From: Rebecca billardiae RCC1528
Taxonomy: Eukaryota > Haptophyta
Direction: 5' to 3'
Length of the DNA stretch: 64,000 nucleotides
Assembly: GCA_965240325.2 (NCBI GenBank)
Contig: OZ251236.1
Span: 1,364,001-1,428,000 of the forward strand
Shown here: piece after piece, positions 30,901-41,590 of the stretch
How the letters are laid out: each line of letters starts with the position of its first letter
Position numbering within the stretch: the stretch's first letter is position 1
The notes under the pieces: model-generated
What the model was told of the DNA's origin: nothing
Database searches by the model: none
The model's input: only the letters and a program-made list of their open reading frames with translations
Translations under genes and position numbers: made by a program

Positions 30901-33900
30901 ACGACGACGGGCGCGGACAAGGCGAACCTCGCGTTCCGCAGCGGCGTGCTCACGCCGGGCGCGCAGTACACCTTTGAGCTCACCGCGAGCGTCGGCGGCG
31001 CGGACGCGGTCGGCAGCGTGGACGTGCTCATCAACAAGCCGCCGTTCGGCGGCTCGCTCAGCGTCGAGCCGGCGTCGGGCGGCAGCGCGCTCGAGACGGC
31101 GTTCTCGCTGCAGGCGCTCAGCTGGACCGACGACGCCTCCGACCTCCCGCTCGAGTACGCGTTCTCGTACACGTTCGCGGCGGACGGCGCGGGCGCGCTG
31201 CCCAAGGCGCTCTCCGCGACCGTGCGCTCGCCCACGCTGCTCGACGCGTACCTGCCCGAGGGCGCGCTCACGCTGCGCGTGCGCGTCTTCGACTTCTGGG
31301 GCTCGTCGGTCGACGCGACCGCGGGCGCGACGGTGCTCGCGCCCTCGTCCATCGACTGCGACGCGATCATCGCGCAGGCGCAGGGGCAGGTGGCGATTGG
31401 CAACGTGGCGCGCTCGATGCAGCTGCTCGCAGCGCTCGCGCAGGACGGCAGCTGCACCAACTCCGGCGCGCGCCGCCGCCGGCTGGGCGAGGCGGCGCGG
31501 CCCGTGCCGCGCGGCGCGCCGCGCCACGCGCGGCGCGCGCTGCAGGCGGCCAACGCCACCAACGGGACCGCGGCCAACTTCACGTGCGACGTGGCCGAGT
31601 CGGTGGTCGAGGAGATGCTGACGATCGTGGGCAGCGCGGGCAACGCCTCCGTCTCGACCGCCACCGGCCGGAAGCAGCTCGCCGGCGCGATCGCCGACAT
31701 CTTGCTCGGCACAAACTCGAGCGAGCTCACGCCGTGCGCGCAGCTCGAGGCGCTCTCGCTCGCGCTCTCGCTCATCCTCGACTCGACGAGCTCGGGGATG
31801 GACGAGAGCGCCGCCAGCGCGCTCTTCTCGTCGGTGCTCTCCGTGCTCGGCGCCAACGCGAGCGCGCTCGACCCGACCGTGCTGGGCGCGATCAACACGC
31901 TCGCGACCGACTCCGCGTCCGGCCTGGCCGCCTCGTTCCTCACGGGCAAGGTGGCGGGGGAGGAGTTCGACGAGATCACGGGGGACGGGCTGGCGCTCTC
32001 GGCCGGGCGCTCGTCCTCCGTCGCCAACTCGAGCATCGCCGCGCCCGGCGGCAGCGGCGGCATCGCCGTGCCGATCAGCGCGCTCGACGACGTGCAGAAC
32101 GCCTCGGTGGTGGACGTGGTGCAGTACCTGTTTGCGCGCAACACGAACGGCGACCCGACGGCGCAGCTCGGGCTGGGCGAGCTGCAGACGCCGGTGTACT
32201 CGATCACCTTCTCCTCGGCGTCCACGGGATCCGAGCTCTCCGTCGCCGGCCTCGACGAGCCCATCGTGATCGCGATCCCGCTCACCGCGTCGCACGAGCT
32301 GCAGTACGGCGCGTCGGGCGTGTGCGCAGAGTTCGACCGCTGCAACGGCCGCGGCGCGTGCGTGCTCGAGCCGCACAACGCGAGCGCGCTCGCCCTCGAC
32401 CCGAACGCGACGGCGCCCGGCGCGGCGTGCGTGTGCGACGCGCCGTGGTACGGCCCGAGCTGCCTCGAGCGCGCCGTGTGCCACTTCTGGGACGTGGCGG
32501 AGGGCGCGTGGTCGACCGACGGCTGCTCGACCGTGCCCACGCCGCCGGGCGGCGACAACACGACGCTGTACTGCGCGTGCACGCACCTCACCGAGTTCGG
32601 CGGCGTGAGCGTGCCCACCAGCCCCGCCGAGTTCCGCGAGGACGCGTCGGCGGTGAACGTGAACACGCTCTCCACCGACGACGCGACCGCCATCTTCACG
32701 ACGCCGCCCGATCAGCTGCTGGCGGAAAACCCGTCAATCTTCATCCTCGTGTTCACGCTGCTCGGCTGCACCGTGCTGTTCGTGATCCTCGGCTACGTCA
32801 AGGACGCGCACGACGACCGGGTGCGCGCGTCCAAGGTGGCGGCGGGCGAGGCGGCCGAGGAGGACAAGCCCGAGGCCGCGGAGGACAAGATGGAGCGGCG
32901 GCTCGACGAGCTCGACCGGCGCGTGCTCGAGGCGCGCGCCAAGGCGGCACGCGTGATCTCCTCGCGGGTGAAGGGCAAGGTGGTGCGCACGCAGACGGCC
33001 AAGGCGCGCGAGCTGGCCAAGGAGGACCCGGCGGCGGCGCGCCGCTCGATCCAGGAGATGGAGGCCGAGCGCGAGCAGCTCGCGCAGGAGCAGGCGCGCG
33101 CCGACAGCGCCAAGCCCAAGGACCACTACCTCACGCGCGCGATGCGCGCGATGCGCAGCGCGGTCGAGTCCGACCACACCGTGCTCGGCCTCTACTACGG
33201 CCACGACCGCGAGATCCGGCGGCCGCAGCTCGTGATGATCCTGATGACGCTGCTGATGCTCGAGGTGCTGATCGAGTGCATGCTCTTCACGCCCGACGAC
33301 CCCGCGGACGCGGGCAAGCCCGTCAACCTCGTCGTGATCGTCTTCAACGCCTTCATCTGCGCGGGCCTCGCCGCGCCCGCCATCGTCATCATGAAGCTGC
33401 TCTGGAACTGGGGCTACGAGAAGCCCGCGCCCATACTCCGGCGGCTCGGCCGGATCGCGACCAAGGCGACCGCGCCGGGCGCGAAGGCGAAGCGCAAGAA
33501 CATGATCCGCCGCTCCATGAACATGGGAGACCTGACCTCCCCGAGGCCGGGGACTGCGGGCAGCGGCCGCTCGACGGGCAGCGACGGAGCCGCCGCGAGC
33601 GCGGGCGTGCGGCTCGGCGCGCCCGCCGGCGCCGCCGCGCCTGACCGCGCCAAGCCGGCGCCGCCGCCACCGCCCTCGCCGCCGCGTCCCACGCCCCCTG
33701 GCCGATCGGGGCCGCGCTCGCCCTTCGCCCGCCCGCCGGCGCGCCTGCGGCCGGCGGCCGTCGCGCCGGTCAGCCCCGAGGTCGACGGCGACGACGACAT
33801 CGAGTCTGTGCGGCTGGCGGACTCGCCGCGGGGCACGCCGCCCGGCAGCCCGGCGGGCGGCAGCGGCGCGGGCTCGCCGGCGTCGCCCTCGGTGCGCGTC

Positions 33901-35497
33901 GTGCAGTCGACGCGGCGCAGGCCGTCGCTCGTGCGCGCCGGCGCCGGCGGCTCGCGCGGCAGCTCGCCGCGCGCCATGTCTGCGCAGCCGGCGCCAGACC
34001 CGCCGCGCGCGGGCGCGCAGGTGCGCTCGGCCTGGAGCTGTGCGGAGCCGTCCGCGAGCACGCGGCTCCACGTGCTGTCGCCGCCCGTGACGCTCCCCGG
34101 CTCGCCGCGCCCGCCGAGCACGCCGGGCGGCCCTGAGGACGACTCGGGCGAGGGCGCCTCCATGGCCGTGCAGTCCATCGGCGGAGGATCCAGATCCGCC
34201 TCTCCGCCGCCCGCGATTGGCGCGGACGCGTCCACGGTCGCGTCGCGCACGCCCGCGCCCGCACCCGGAGGCGCCCCGGGCACGCCCGACTGGCGGCGCG
34301 AGCGGAGCGACCGGGTGAACACGCCCGCCGGGTCGACGGGCGCGCCCGGGTCCGGCGGCTCCGAGCCATCCGCCCGCACGCCCAAGGGGACCGTGAGGCC
34401 GCCTCAGCGCCAGCCGCGGCCCTCGGCGGGGCGCGAGCCTCGGCCGTCGGGAGAGCGCGCGCCGCGCATCTCGCGCCCCTCCCGCACCTCCATGGTCGAC
34501 GACATCCCCGTCGAGCAGCGCGACAAGGTGGTGGCGGTCGCGATGGAGTCGCGCCGCCGCGCCGAGGCGGCCGAGGCGCGCGGCCTCTCCTCGTACATCG
34601 TCACCGAGCGCGAGCTGAACGATCTGTGGCGCGCCTTCTGCAAGTACGACAAGGACAAGTCTGGCACGCTCGCGGCGACCGAGCTGCGCAGCCTAATGGC
34701 GAGCCTCGGCATGCACCTCTCGCCCGAGCAGGCGGAGATGTGCGCGCCGCGCCGCGCGCCGCCGCGCCGCCTCGCCTCCGCCGCGCGCCGCGCCGCCGCG
34801 CACCTGCCTCCCGCCCGCCCGCCCGCCCACCCACCTCTCGCTGAGCCGTCCGCGCCCGGCCGCGCGCGCGCACGCGCAACCTGCGCGCAGGGTGCGCGGC
34901 CAGCTCGACCAGAGCAACTCGGGCGGCATCAACTTCGCCGAGCTGCTCGAGTGGTACACGGATCGCATGGGGGTGCGTGCGCGGCGCGCGGCGCGGCCGC
35001 GCTGAGCGCCTGCAGCACTGCGCGCGCGCACGGCGCCCCGAGCCCCGCCTCTCCGACTGACGCGCGCGCCGTCCGCGCCGCCCCCGCCCTGGGCGCAGGC
35101 GTTTGAGGAGGCGGAGGCGGAGCGGCGCGCCAAGCGCTCCAAGCTGCGCGTGATCTGGGAGGACAAGCTCAAGCTGCCGCGCATGGCCAAGATCGTGCTC
35201 GCGTGGCTCTCCTGCTGGACCCTCTTCGCCGTGTGCGCGTGGCTGTCGATCAGCTTCGCCATCGTGTTCGGGGAGGCGCGCTTCAACGCGCTCGTGCAGT
35301 CGTGGGGCATCGCGCTCTCGCAGACGTTTGTCGTCGAGGAGCCGTGCATCATCTGGATCTACCTCGCCATCCCTCTCATCCTTGACCGGCTCACGTCGAA
35401 CGACTTCACCGCTGAGCTCGTCAACGAATGCCTCTCCAGCGGCATCGGCTCCGCCATCGGCAAGTGCTTCAGCCTGTGCAAGGACTTGAGCGCGTGA
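15970..35497 (+). CDS. Giant adhesion/polycystin-like surface protein (about 6,416 aa), three exons
   Basis: Exons 15970-34739, 34891-34972 and 35099-35497. The ATG at 15970 opens a signal peptide (MWLLVVFAAALSAAQ). Then in order: Ser-Pro-rich stalk with a long duplicated block (16360-17763); Ig/cohesin-like domains (near 18360-18830 and 20990-21350); dockerin-like GDVSGDC...DPSLDGSVSAVDA (21535-21715); about 45 PPPPPPSV units (22225-23325) and more SPPP (to 24255); 12 repeats of about 98 aa (24264-27815); five IPT/TIG domains (27816-29370); REJ/PKD region (29740-31400); EGF-like Cys motif (32320-32475); GPS motif (32473-32620), with autocleavage expected at His-Leu|Thr (Leu5540/Thr5541); a membrane helix (32732-32805), two more (33223-33410), a disordered Ser/Pro tail, two EF-hands, and two C-terminal hydrophobic segments. 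REJ plus GPS plus EF-hand recalls polycystin-1 and sperm-receptor proteins, but no PLAT or channel pore is visible. The inferred role is cell-surface adhesion or sensing. Confidence 0.85.
16360..17763 (+). repeat. Ser-Pro-rich stalk with long internal duplication
   Basis: Within the giant gene, Ser-Pro-Pro-Pro motifs alternate with a long non-repetitive block that occurs twice nearly unchanged (about 16627-16893 and 17338-17605, containing SLQVLSAPFSAVLSRID). A shorter block (ISAPSSLAPLSGPALS) also recurs. These resemble hydroxyproline-rich algal wall or pherophorin-type stalks, which are usually O-glycosylated. Confidence 0.85.
22225..23325 (+). repeat. 24-bp minisatellite encoding PPPPPPSV units
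   Basis: About 45 tandem units of gtg(ccg)6agc encode Val followed by six Pro and Ser, with rare units of five or eight Pro and scattered silent CCT changes. The unit is kept in frame throughout. Length is probably polymorphic, and assembly may have collapsed or expanded it. Confidence 0.92.
24264..27815 (+). repeat. Twelve tandem copies of an unrecognised domain of about 98 aa
   Basis: Each unit begins near VVGVAExVTFSGVGL, continues GDxAxWVxxG with one Cys, then a Gly-Gly and a Phe-Thr-Phe strand, and closes with LCYxFxxEPYxLYA and TLDV. Twelve LCY/LCF-like closings can be counted. Two conserved Cys per unit suggest one disulphide in a small beta-sandwich. I do not recognise the family. 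Identity between units is moderate, so expansion is old compared with the Pro blocks. Confidence 0.8.
34740..34890 (+). other. Intron 1 of the giant gene
   Basis: Inferred phase-2 intron (GTGCGCGCCG to GCGCGCAG, 151 bp). Splicing completes a second EF-hand loop, DQSNSGGINFAE, right after the first one (DKDKSGTLAATE). Read without splicing, the frame runs into low-complexity sequence. Confidence 0.82.
34973..35098 (+). other. Intron 2 of the giant gene
   Basis: Inferred phase-0 intron of 126 bp (GGG|GTGCGTGCG to GGGCGCAG|GCG). It joins the second EF-hand to a hydrophobic C-terminal exon that ends at TGA 35495-35497. Confidence 0.8.
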
Positions 35498-35572
35498 TAG
35501 CAGCAGCAGACTAGCAGTAGTAGTCGTAGCAGCAGTAGAGGCGTGCGCGCTGCGATGATGATGATGATATAG

Positions 35573-35609
<37 letters not shown>

Positions 35610-35857
35610 GATGCTCTCTCGATCTCTTGTCTCTCTCCGTCTCTGCTCTCCGTCTCTCTCTGACTCTCACCATCTCTCTCTCCGTGGTTACTCTCAGTAC
35701 GGCCGTACGGGTGAGTACGGCTGCTGATGACTCTCGTCGTGTAGTGCCCGCCGTGATGAAATCGATCTAGTAGACTATCGACGAGACGAAGTAAACTGTA
35801 GCGTCGTAGTTGATGTACCCGGGCCTCTCAGAGTCAGACGATGATGATGATGATTCA
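35498..35857. other. Convergent 3' intergenic region with CT-rich tract
   Basis: 360 bp between the ends of two convergent genes. It holds TAG and GATGAT repeats, an imperfect CT tract (about 35572-35690) and the motif gtaaactgta at 35791-35800. No gene seen. Confidence 0.7.
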
Positions 35858-37893
35858 TCAGGCTGCAAAGCTATCTGGGGTCTTGCCGACACCACCGGCC
35901 AGCGAGTGAACGGCGCGGGCGGCGTCAAGGGCGAGCTTGTCTGCGAGCTGCTGCGTCGCGGCCTCAGCGTAGATGCGCACGACGTCCTCCGTGCCCGATG
36001 GGCGGGCGAAGCAGCGCCCGCTCGGGGTTGCCGCCATCAGCCGCTCGAGCTCGGCCCGGAGTGCAGGCGGGGCGAGTACGCTCGCCTCGTCCTCGCTGCA
36101 GACGACCACCTGCGCCCGCACGCGCGCGCGCATGCCGTCGGATGTGACGGTGGCGCGAGGGCCGCGCGCAAAACTCCGGCCACGCGAGCCCACGCGCGCG
36201 TCGCGCGGGGCCGCGCGCGCCGCGCGCGCACCGTCCGGTCGGCAACCGGCAGCTTGGTCTGCCGCGAGGGCAGGTCCTCGTACAGCGCGTCCCACGCGCC
36301 CACGCCCCAGCGCAGCCGACGAAGCACGGCGTCCACGGCCAGCATGTCGCTGAGCGCGTCGCCCACGGCCTGCGCGGCGCGCGGCGCGGGGCGCGTCAGC
36401 GGCGGCGAGGGCTCGGCGCGCGGCCGCGCGGCCGTGTGCGCCCACAGCCACCGCGCACACACCTGGTTGATCAGCCTGTGCGCGGCGAGGAGCGTGCGCG
36501 CGGCGGCGGCGCGTGCCGACGCATCGCGGTCGGCGCTCGCGCCGCCCGCGCCCGCGGCGGCGACACGGGTGAGCCGCTCGAGCAGCCGCTCGGAGAAGAG
36601 CACCGTGCCATGGCCGTTCGCCTCAAAGTAGACGGCCAGGTCGAAGGCCAGCGCGCAGTGGTGCAGGAACTTGACCCCCGTCTTGGCCACGGCGATGTGC
36701 ACGCCCTGCGAGCGCAGGTACGCGCTCGATGCGCCGTTCGCGTACGCCGTCTGGACGACGGCCATCGTGGGCGCGTCGGCGTCGGCTGCGGGCGGCGTCG
36801 AGGTGCCGAGCAGCCCCGCGCGCGCCAGCTGCTCGCGCAGGAACGACGCGAGCAGCGCCGCCATCTTGTCCCCGTCCAGCAGCCGCCACTGCCCCGCCTC
36901 CCCGTACGTGTGGAAGACGACGCGGTCCGCGTCGCCGTCGAGCGAGCACGCGCGCCCGCCGGGCTCGAGCGCGGCCGCGGTGTCGAGGGAGCGCGGCGGC
37001 GTGCGCGACTTCTGGACGTGCTCCGCGCCGCACCCCGCGTTGAGCGCGCCCTCGCCGGGCCGGTTCACCACGATCAGCTCGGGCGCGGCGTCGCTGTGCC
37101 CGCCGCCGCCGCCGTGCGCGCCCTCACGCTCGTGCTCAGCGCCCAGGGCCTCGCGCAGCGCCTCGGCGAGCGGCGCAATCTTGAGCGCGCCCACGCCGCA
37201 CGCGCCGTCGACGTGCAGCGGCGTGGGCGGCGCGGCGGGCGACGAGGCGTCCGCGCGGAGCAGCTCCGCGTACGCGCCCGCGAGCATGCGGAAGTAGCCC
37301 GCTTCGCCACACCACTCTGGGCGGCCCCAGAAGCGCCCGGCTGCGGCCTCGCCGTTGGCCATGCGCACGGCGTGGTGGAGCTGCGGTGTGGTGAGCACGC
37401 CGAAGCTGGAGACCTGCGCGCCGCAGAGCTCCGCACCGCGCGACGCGAGAGCGGCGAGCCGCTCGCTGCTGGGCCGCGTGTCCCACGCGAGGAACACGCG
37501 CGGCGCCGGCTGCGCGCTCGCAGCCGCATCGGCGCTCCCGCCGATGCCCGCGAGCACAGTGGCGACCTGGTCGTCCGGTGCGTTGGCCAGCGCCTCGCAG
37601 TGCGCCTCCCAGCTCTGCGCGAGCATGCCCCCGTCCGGATCGACGAGCTTCACGCCATTGTCCGGCTCGGCATTGTGCGACGCGGTGACGACGAGGCCGA
37701 CTGCCAGCCCGAGCGTGCGCGAGCGCGCGGCCGCGAGCATGCCCATGCGCAGCAGCGTCGAGTCGAGCAGGGAGGCGCGCGTGCGGAAGCCGGCCACGCC
37801 ATAGCGCAGCTGCACGTCCTTCGGCCGCGGGAACGCGCGCGCCGCCGACGCCACGTCGACGACGCCGCTGAAGTCGAGGCCCTCCACAGCCAT
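35858..37893 (-). CDS. AGM1/PGM3: Phosphoacetylglucosamine mutase, three exons
   Basis: It interconverts GlcNAc-6-phosphate and GlcNAc-1-phosphate in UDP-GlcNAc synthesis in the cytosol. Exons on the minus strand are 37893-36463, 36369-36232 and 36109-35858, giving about 606 aa, a little longer than the usual 540. Visible motifs: catalytic loop TASHN (Ser72) followed by DNGVKLVDPDG; Mg-binding DGDADR (about 319-324); sugar-binding GVKFLHH and YFEANGHG (about 406-428); phosphate-binding RPSGTEDVVR (about 559-568). Both introns are phase 0. Removing them gives LINQ|AVGDALSDML and VADRT|VVVCSEDEAS, which match the family colinearly. The frame upstream of 37893 is open but has no better ATG. It is head-to-head with the mTERF gene, 46 bp away. 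Confidence 0.93.
36110..36231 (-). other. Intron 2 of phosphoacetylglucosamine mutase
   Basis: Inferred phase-0 intron of 122 bp. Donor GTGCGCGCG follows the VADRT codons and acceptor GCGCAG precedes VVVCSEDEAS. Family colinearity supports it. Confidence 0.85.
36370..36462 (-). other. Intron 1 of phosphoacetylglucosamine mutase
   Basis: Inferred phase-0 intron of 93 bp, CAG|GTGTGTGCG to CAG|GCC. It joins LINQ to AVGDALSDML as in the family. Confidence 0.87.
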
Positions 37894-37939
37894 CGTGATT
37901 GGCCGGTGCTCGCCTCCGAAGGAAGCGGCCCGGCCGGCA
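37894..37939. promoter_or_regulatory. 46-bp gap between divergent start codons
   Basis: Only 46 bp separate the ATG of phosphoacetylglucosamine mutase (37893, minus) from the chosen ATG of the mTERF gene (37940, plus). Both 5' UTRs must be very short, overlap the opposite gene, or start upstream inside it. A symmetric cggccgg lies at 37931-37937. No TATA box seen. Confidence 0.6.
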
Positions 37940-39397
37940 ATGGCCGTGTGGCTGGCCCTCGCAGTGCTGCTGGCGTCACGCCCGGCCGCGACACCACGCA
38001 CTCTGGGCGCGCGCGCCAGCTCCGGCCAGGTCGGGGTCGGATACACCTCGCGGCGACCGCGCACGCGCCACGCGGCGCTGCTGTGCGATGGTGGAGGACG
38101 AGTCGCTGCCGCTTCGGTCGCCGACGTGCTGCGTGCCGCCGGAGTGGACGCGGCGCGCGTGCTCGAGGCAGCGCCGGAGCTGCAGCAGCTCAACGTGCGC
38201 GACGTGCGCGACTCTCTCGACTTTGTCGAGCGCTACGTCGGCGGCGCTCGGCTGCCGCAGTTCGTCCTCAAGCACCCATACGCGCTGCACTGGGCGGCGG
38301 GCGCGATTGAGAAGCTGCTGAGCGATGAGCTCGGCTGCGGCCCCGCGGAGATCTCGCGGCTGCTGCGCGGCGCGAACTTTTTGCTCGCGCCGGCGGCCAC
38401 GGACGCCGCGCTCGAGGTCGTGCGCTTCCTGCGCGACGAGCTCGAGCTCGGCGCCGAGCGCACGCGCGCGGCCGTCCTCCGGTTCCCGCGCGTGCTCACC
38501 CTCCCGGTCTCACGCGCGCACGCGGGCGGAGCGCAGGCGGCGGCGCGTGGAGGCGGCGGCGGGGCGGGCGCGGGGGCACAGCCTGTCGGCAGCACGCTGC
38601 GCGAGCGCGTCGCCTTCCTGCGCGACGCCGGCCTCACCGACCGCGGCGCGCTCGCGCGCGCGCTGTGCCGCCACCCGCAGCTGCTCGGGCTGGACGTGGC
38701 GGCCAACCTGCGCCCCACGTGCGCCTTCTACGCGGCGCTGGGCGTGCGCGTGGAGCGGCTGCTGTGCGCGCACCCGCAGGCGCTCTCGCTCAGCCTCGAG
38801 GCCAACGTCGCGCCCAAGGTCGCCTTCTGGACCTCCGTCGGCGTGCCGGACGTGGGCGCGCTCGTCTCGGCGCATCCCGTCGTGCTCTCACTCTCGCTCG
38901 CGGCCAACCTCGAGCCCAAGACGCGCTACCTGCAGGGGCTGGGCATCGGCGGGCTGGGCCGCGCGCTGCAGGCGTACCCGCAGGTGTACACGCTCTCGCT
39001 CGCCGCGAACATCGCGCCCACCGTCGAGTTCCTCCGCCGGTGCGGGTACGACGTGGGTAAGGAGCTGCGGCTGCGGCACCTGGCCGCGTCGCTGCCCAAG
39101 CGCATCGTGCCTCGGTACGAGTTGTGGCGGCGCACGCCGCCGCGCGTGGCGAGCTGGCGGCCATCGATCCCCGAGCTGTGCGTGCTCGGCACGGCCGCGT
39201 TCTGCGCGCGCCTCGGCGTCGAGCAGTCCGCGCTCGCCGAGCTCGAGCGCGCCATCGGCCCGGTGGTGCGCGAGCTCGCCAAGGTGGACCCCGACGCGCT
39301 CGTGCAAGCGTTTGCTCACGAGGAGCCCGAGTGGGAGTGGGAGGGGGACGGCCGGTCTGCGCGCGCACCGCCGAGCGAGCAGGGCGCGCCGTCGTGA
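37940..39397 (+). CDS. mTERF-domain protein, probably organellar
   Basis: About 485 aa, starting at ATG 37940 inside a frame open from 37895. mTERF proteins bind organelle nucleic acids and act in transcription, splicing or ribosome assembly. Residues 1-50 are hydrophobic then Arg/Ala-rich, as in an organelle-targeting leader. From about residue 60 to 380, helical mTERF motifs of about 33-36 aa recur, with the typical Pro near a helix end: LRRHPQ-like turns appear as LCRHPQLLGLDVAANLRP, LLCAHPQALSLSLEANV, VSAHPVVLSLSLAANLEP and LQAYPQVYTLSLAANI. An Ala/Gly-rich insert at about 190-212 interrupts the array. The family is solid; plastid versus mitochondrial location is not resolved. Confidence 0.9.
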   Translation: MAVWLALAVLLASRPAATPRTLGARASSGQVGVGYTSRRPRTRHAALLCDGGGRVAAASVADVLRAAGVDAARVLEAAPELQQLNVRDVRDSLDFVERYVGGARLPQFVLKHPYALHWAAGAIEKLLSDELGCGPAEISRLLRGANFLLAPAATDAALEVVRFLRDELELGAERTRAAVLRFPRVLTLPVSRAHAGGAQAAARGGGGGAGAGAQPVGSTLRERVAFLRDAGLTDRGALARALCRHPQLLGLDVAANLRPTCAFYAALGVRVERLLCAHPQALSLSLEANVAPKVAFWTSVGVPDVGALVSAHPVVLSLSLAANLEPKTRYLQGLGIGGLGRALQAYPQVYTLSLAANIAPTVEFLRRCGYDVGKELRLRHLAASLPKRIVPRYELWRRTPPRVASWRPSIPELCVLGTAAFCARLGVEQSALAELERAIGPVVRELAKVDPDALVQAFAHEEPEWEWEGDGRSARAPPSEQGAPS

Positions 39398-39721
39398 GGC
39401 GGCGGACTCGCGCAGTGGTGAAAGGGCGATGGCTGCGACCGCGTCGCGTTGACAGTCTTACATATTCATGCTATCGACAATCGACCACCACCAGGGCCAG
39501 GGCAAAGGGCGCTCTTCAATTCAAGCAGGGGCCAGAGCCAGAGGCAGAGAGAGAGGGGGTCCACAGCCGTGTGAGAGTGTCCGAGGGGAGGGAGCGTTTG
39601 CCCGGAAAAGACACGCCGAGGATCCCGCGGAATATTCTTTCATCAGCCTGACGTGCCACTTATTTGCGAGTAGGGCGGCGGTGATCAACAACTCAAGCAA
39701 CGTCCGCCCGCGCCCGTCCAG
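39398..39721. other. Intergenic, nothing recognisable
   Basis: 324 bp between two plus-strand genes, with no conserved element seen. A purine-rich stretch (gaggcagagagagagggggt, about 39541-39560) is the only compositional feature. Confidence 0.6.
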
Positions 39722-40540
39722 ATGGGGCCCATCCTGTGCCGCCGGCTGCGCGTGAGCTGGCTCCACCTCCTTGGCCTCACACTGCTCGTCACAGCTGTGA
39801 CGTTGGCTCTTCCTATCATGGCACGTCCGTTCAAGGGCCGCCACCCTGATGTCGTGTCAGAATATGATTCTGCTGCCGCAACATACGACACGAGGTGGCG
39901 CGTGTATGTGAATGAGACTGTGGAGCGCACCCTGCAGCTCGCGCTCCCCGCGCTGCTGGAGCTCCAATGTGGGGACGCGTGCTCTGTGATTGATGTTGGA
40001 TGCGGTACCGGGGCCTTCTCAGCCGCGCTGCGTGCGCGCTTTCCCACGTGGACGTTCAAGTGCTCCGACCCGTGTCCGCTGATGCTCGAGCGCGCAGAAG
40101 CAAAGGACCTGCACATCGTCGAGGCGCCCGCCGAGAGCTTGCCTTTCGCCGACGGTACGTTTGATCTAGCTACCAGTGTCTCGTCCTTTCATTTCTGGCG
40201 GGATCGGCGTGCTGGCCTGCGCGAGGTGGCCCGCGTGCTGAAGCCGGGTTCTGGTCTCTTCGTGGCCACTGACTGGAATGCGGATTATTTCAGCATCCGC
40301 GCCCTCAGCCGCTGGTTGCTGCTGGCAGGATACCCGGCGGAGGACGCGGATGTGCTCTCTCTGCCAATGGCGCACGACCTCATCACGAAAGCGGGCTTTG
40401 CCGTCGTACGCGCCGAATCGTACACGCTTGTGAACGGGCGCATGCGGCCCCTGGGCGCCGCTGTGCCCATCGGGCCTCGATGGGGCATGTTTACCGTGGT
40501 GGCGACGACTGCGTCTCCGCCCAGCGCCGCCGAGCTGTAG
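39722..40540 (+). CDS. Membrane-anchored class I SAM methyltransferase
   Basis: 272 aa from ATG 39722. Residues 13-32 (WLHLLGLTLLVTAVTLALPI) form a signal anchor, so the enzyme probably faces a lumen or sits on a membrane. The methyltransferase fold follows: SAM-binding motif I VIDVGCGTGAF (about 89-99), an acidic residue after the second strand (CSDPCPLML), motif II-like AESLPFADGTFDLATS, and post-II LREVARVLKPGSGLFV. This is the Methyltransf_11/UbiE-like pattern. Substrate cannot be read from sequence; lipids, quinones or small molecules are all possible. No intron needed. Confidence 0.88.
   Translation: MGPILCRRLRVSWLHLLGLTLLVTAVTLALPIMARPFKGRHPDVVSEYDSAAATYDTRWRVYVNETVERTLQLALPALLELQCGDACSVIDVGCGTGAFSAALRARFPTWTFKCSDPCPLMLERAEAKDLHIVEAPAESLPFADGTFDLATSVSSFHFWRDRRAGLREVARVLKPGSGLFVATDWNADYFSIRALSRWLLLAGYPAEDADVLSLPMAHDLITKAGFAVVRAESYTLVNGRMRPLGAAVPIGPRWGMFTVVATTASPPSAAEL

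Positions 40541-41590
<1,050 letters not shown>

Noticed and set aside
37895-37939. Earlier start for the mTERF protein
   Set aside because: The frame is open from 37895, but no ATG occurs before 37940, and the residues before it lack leader character.
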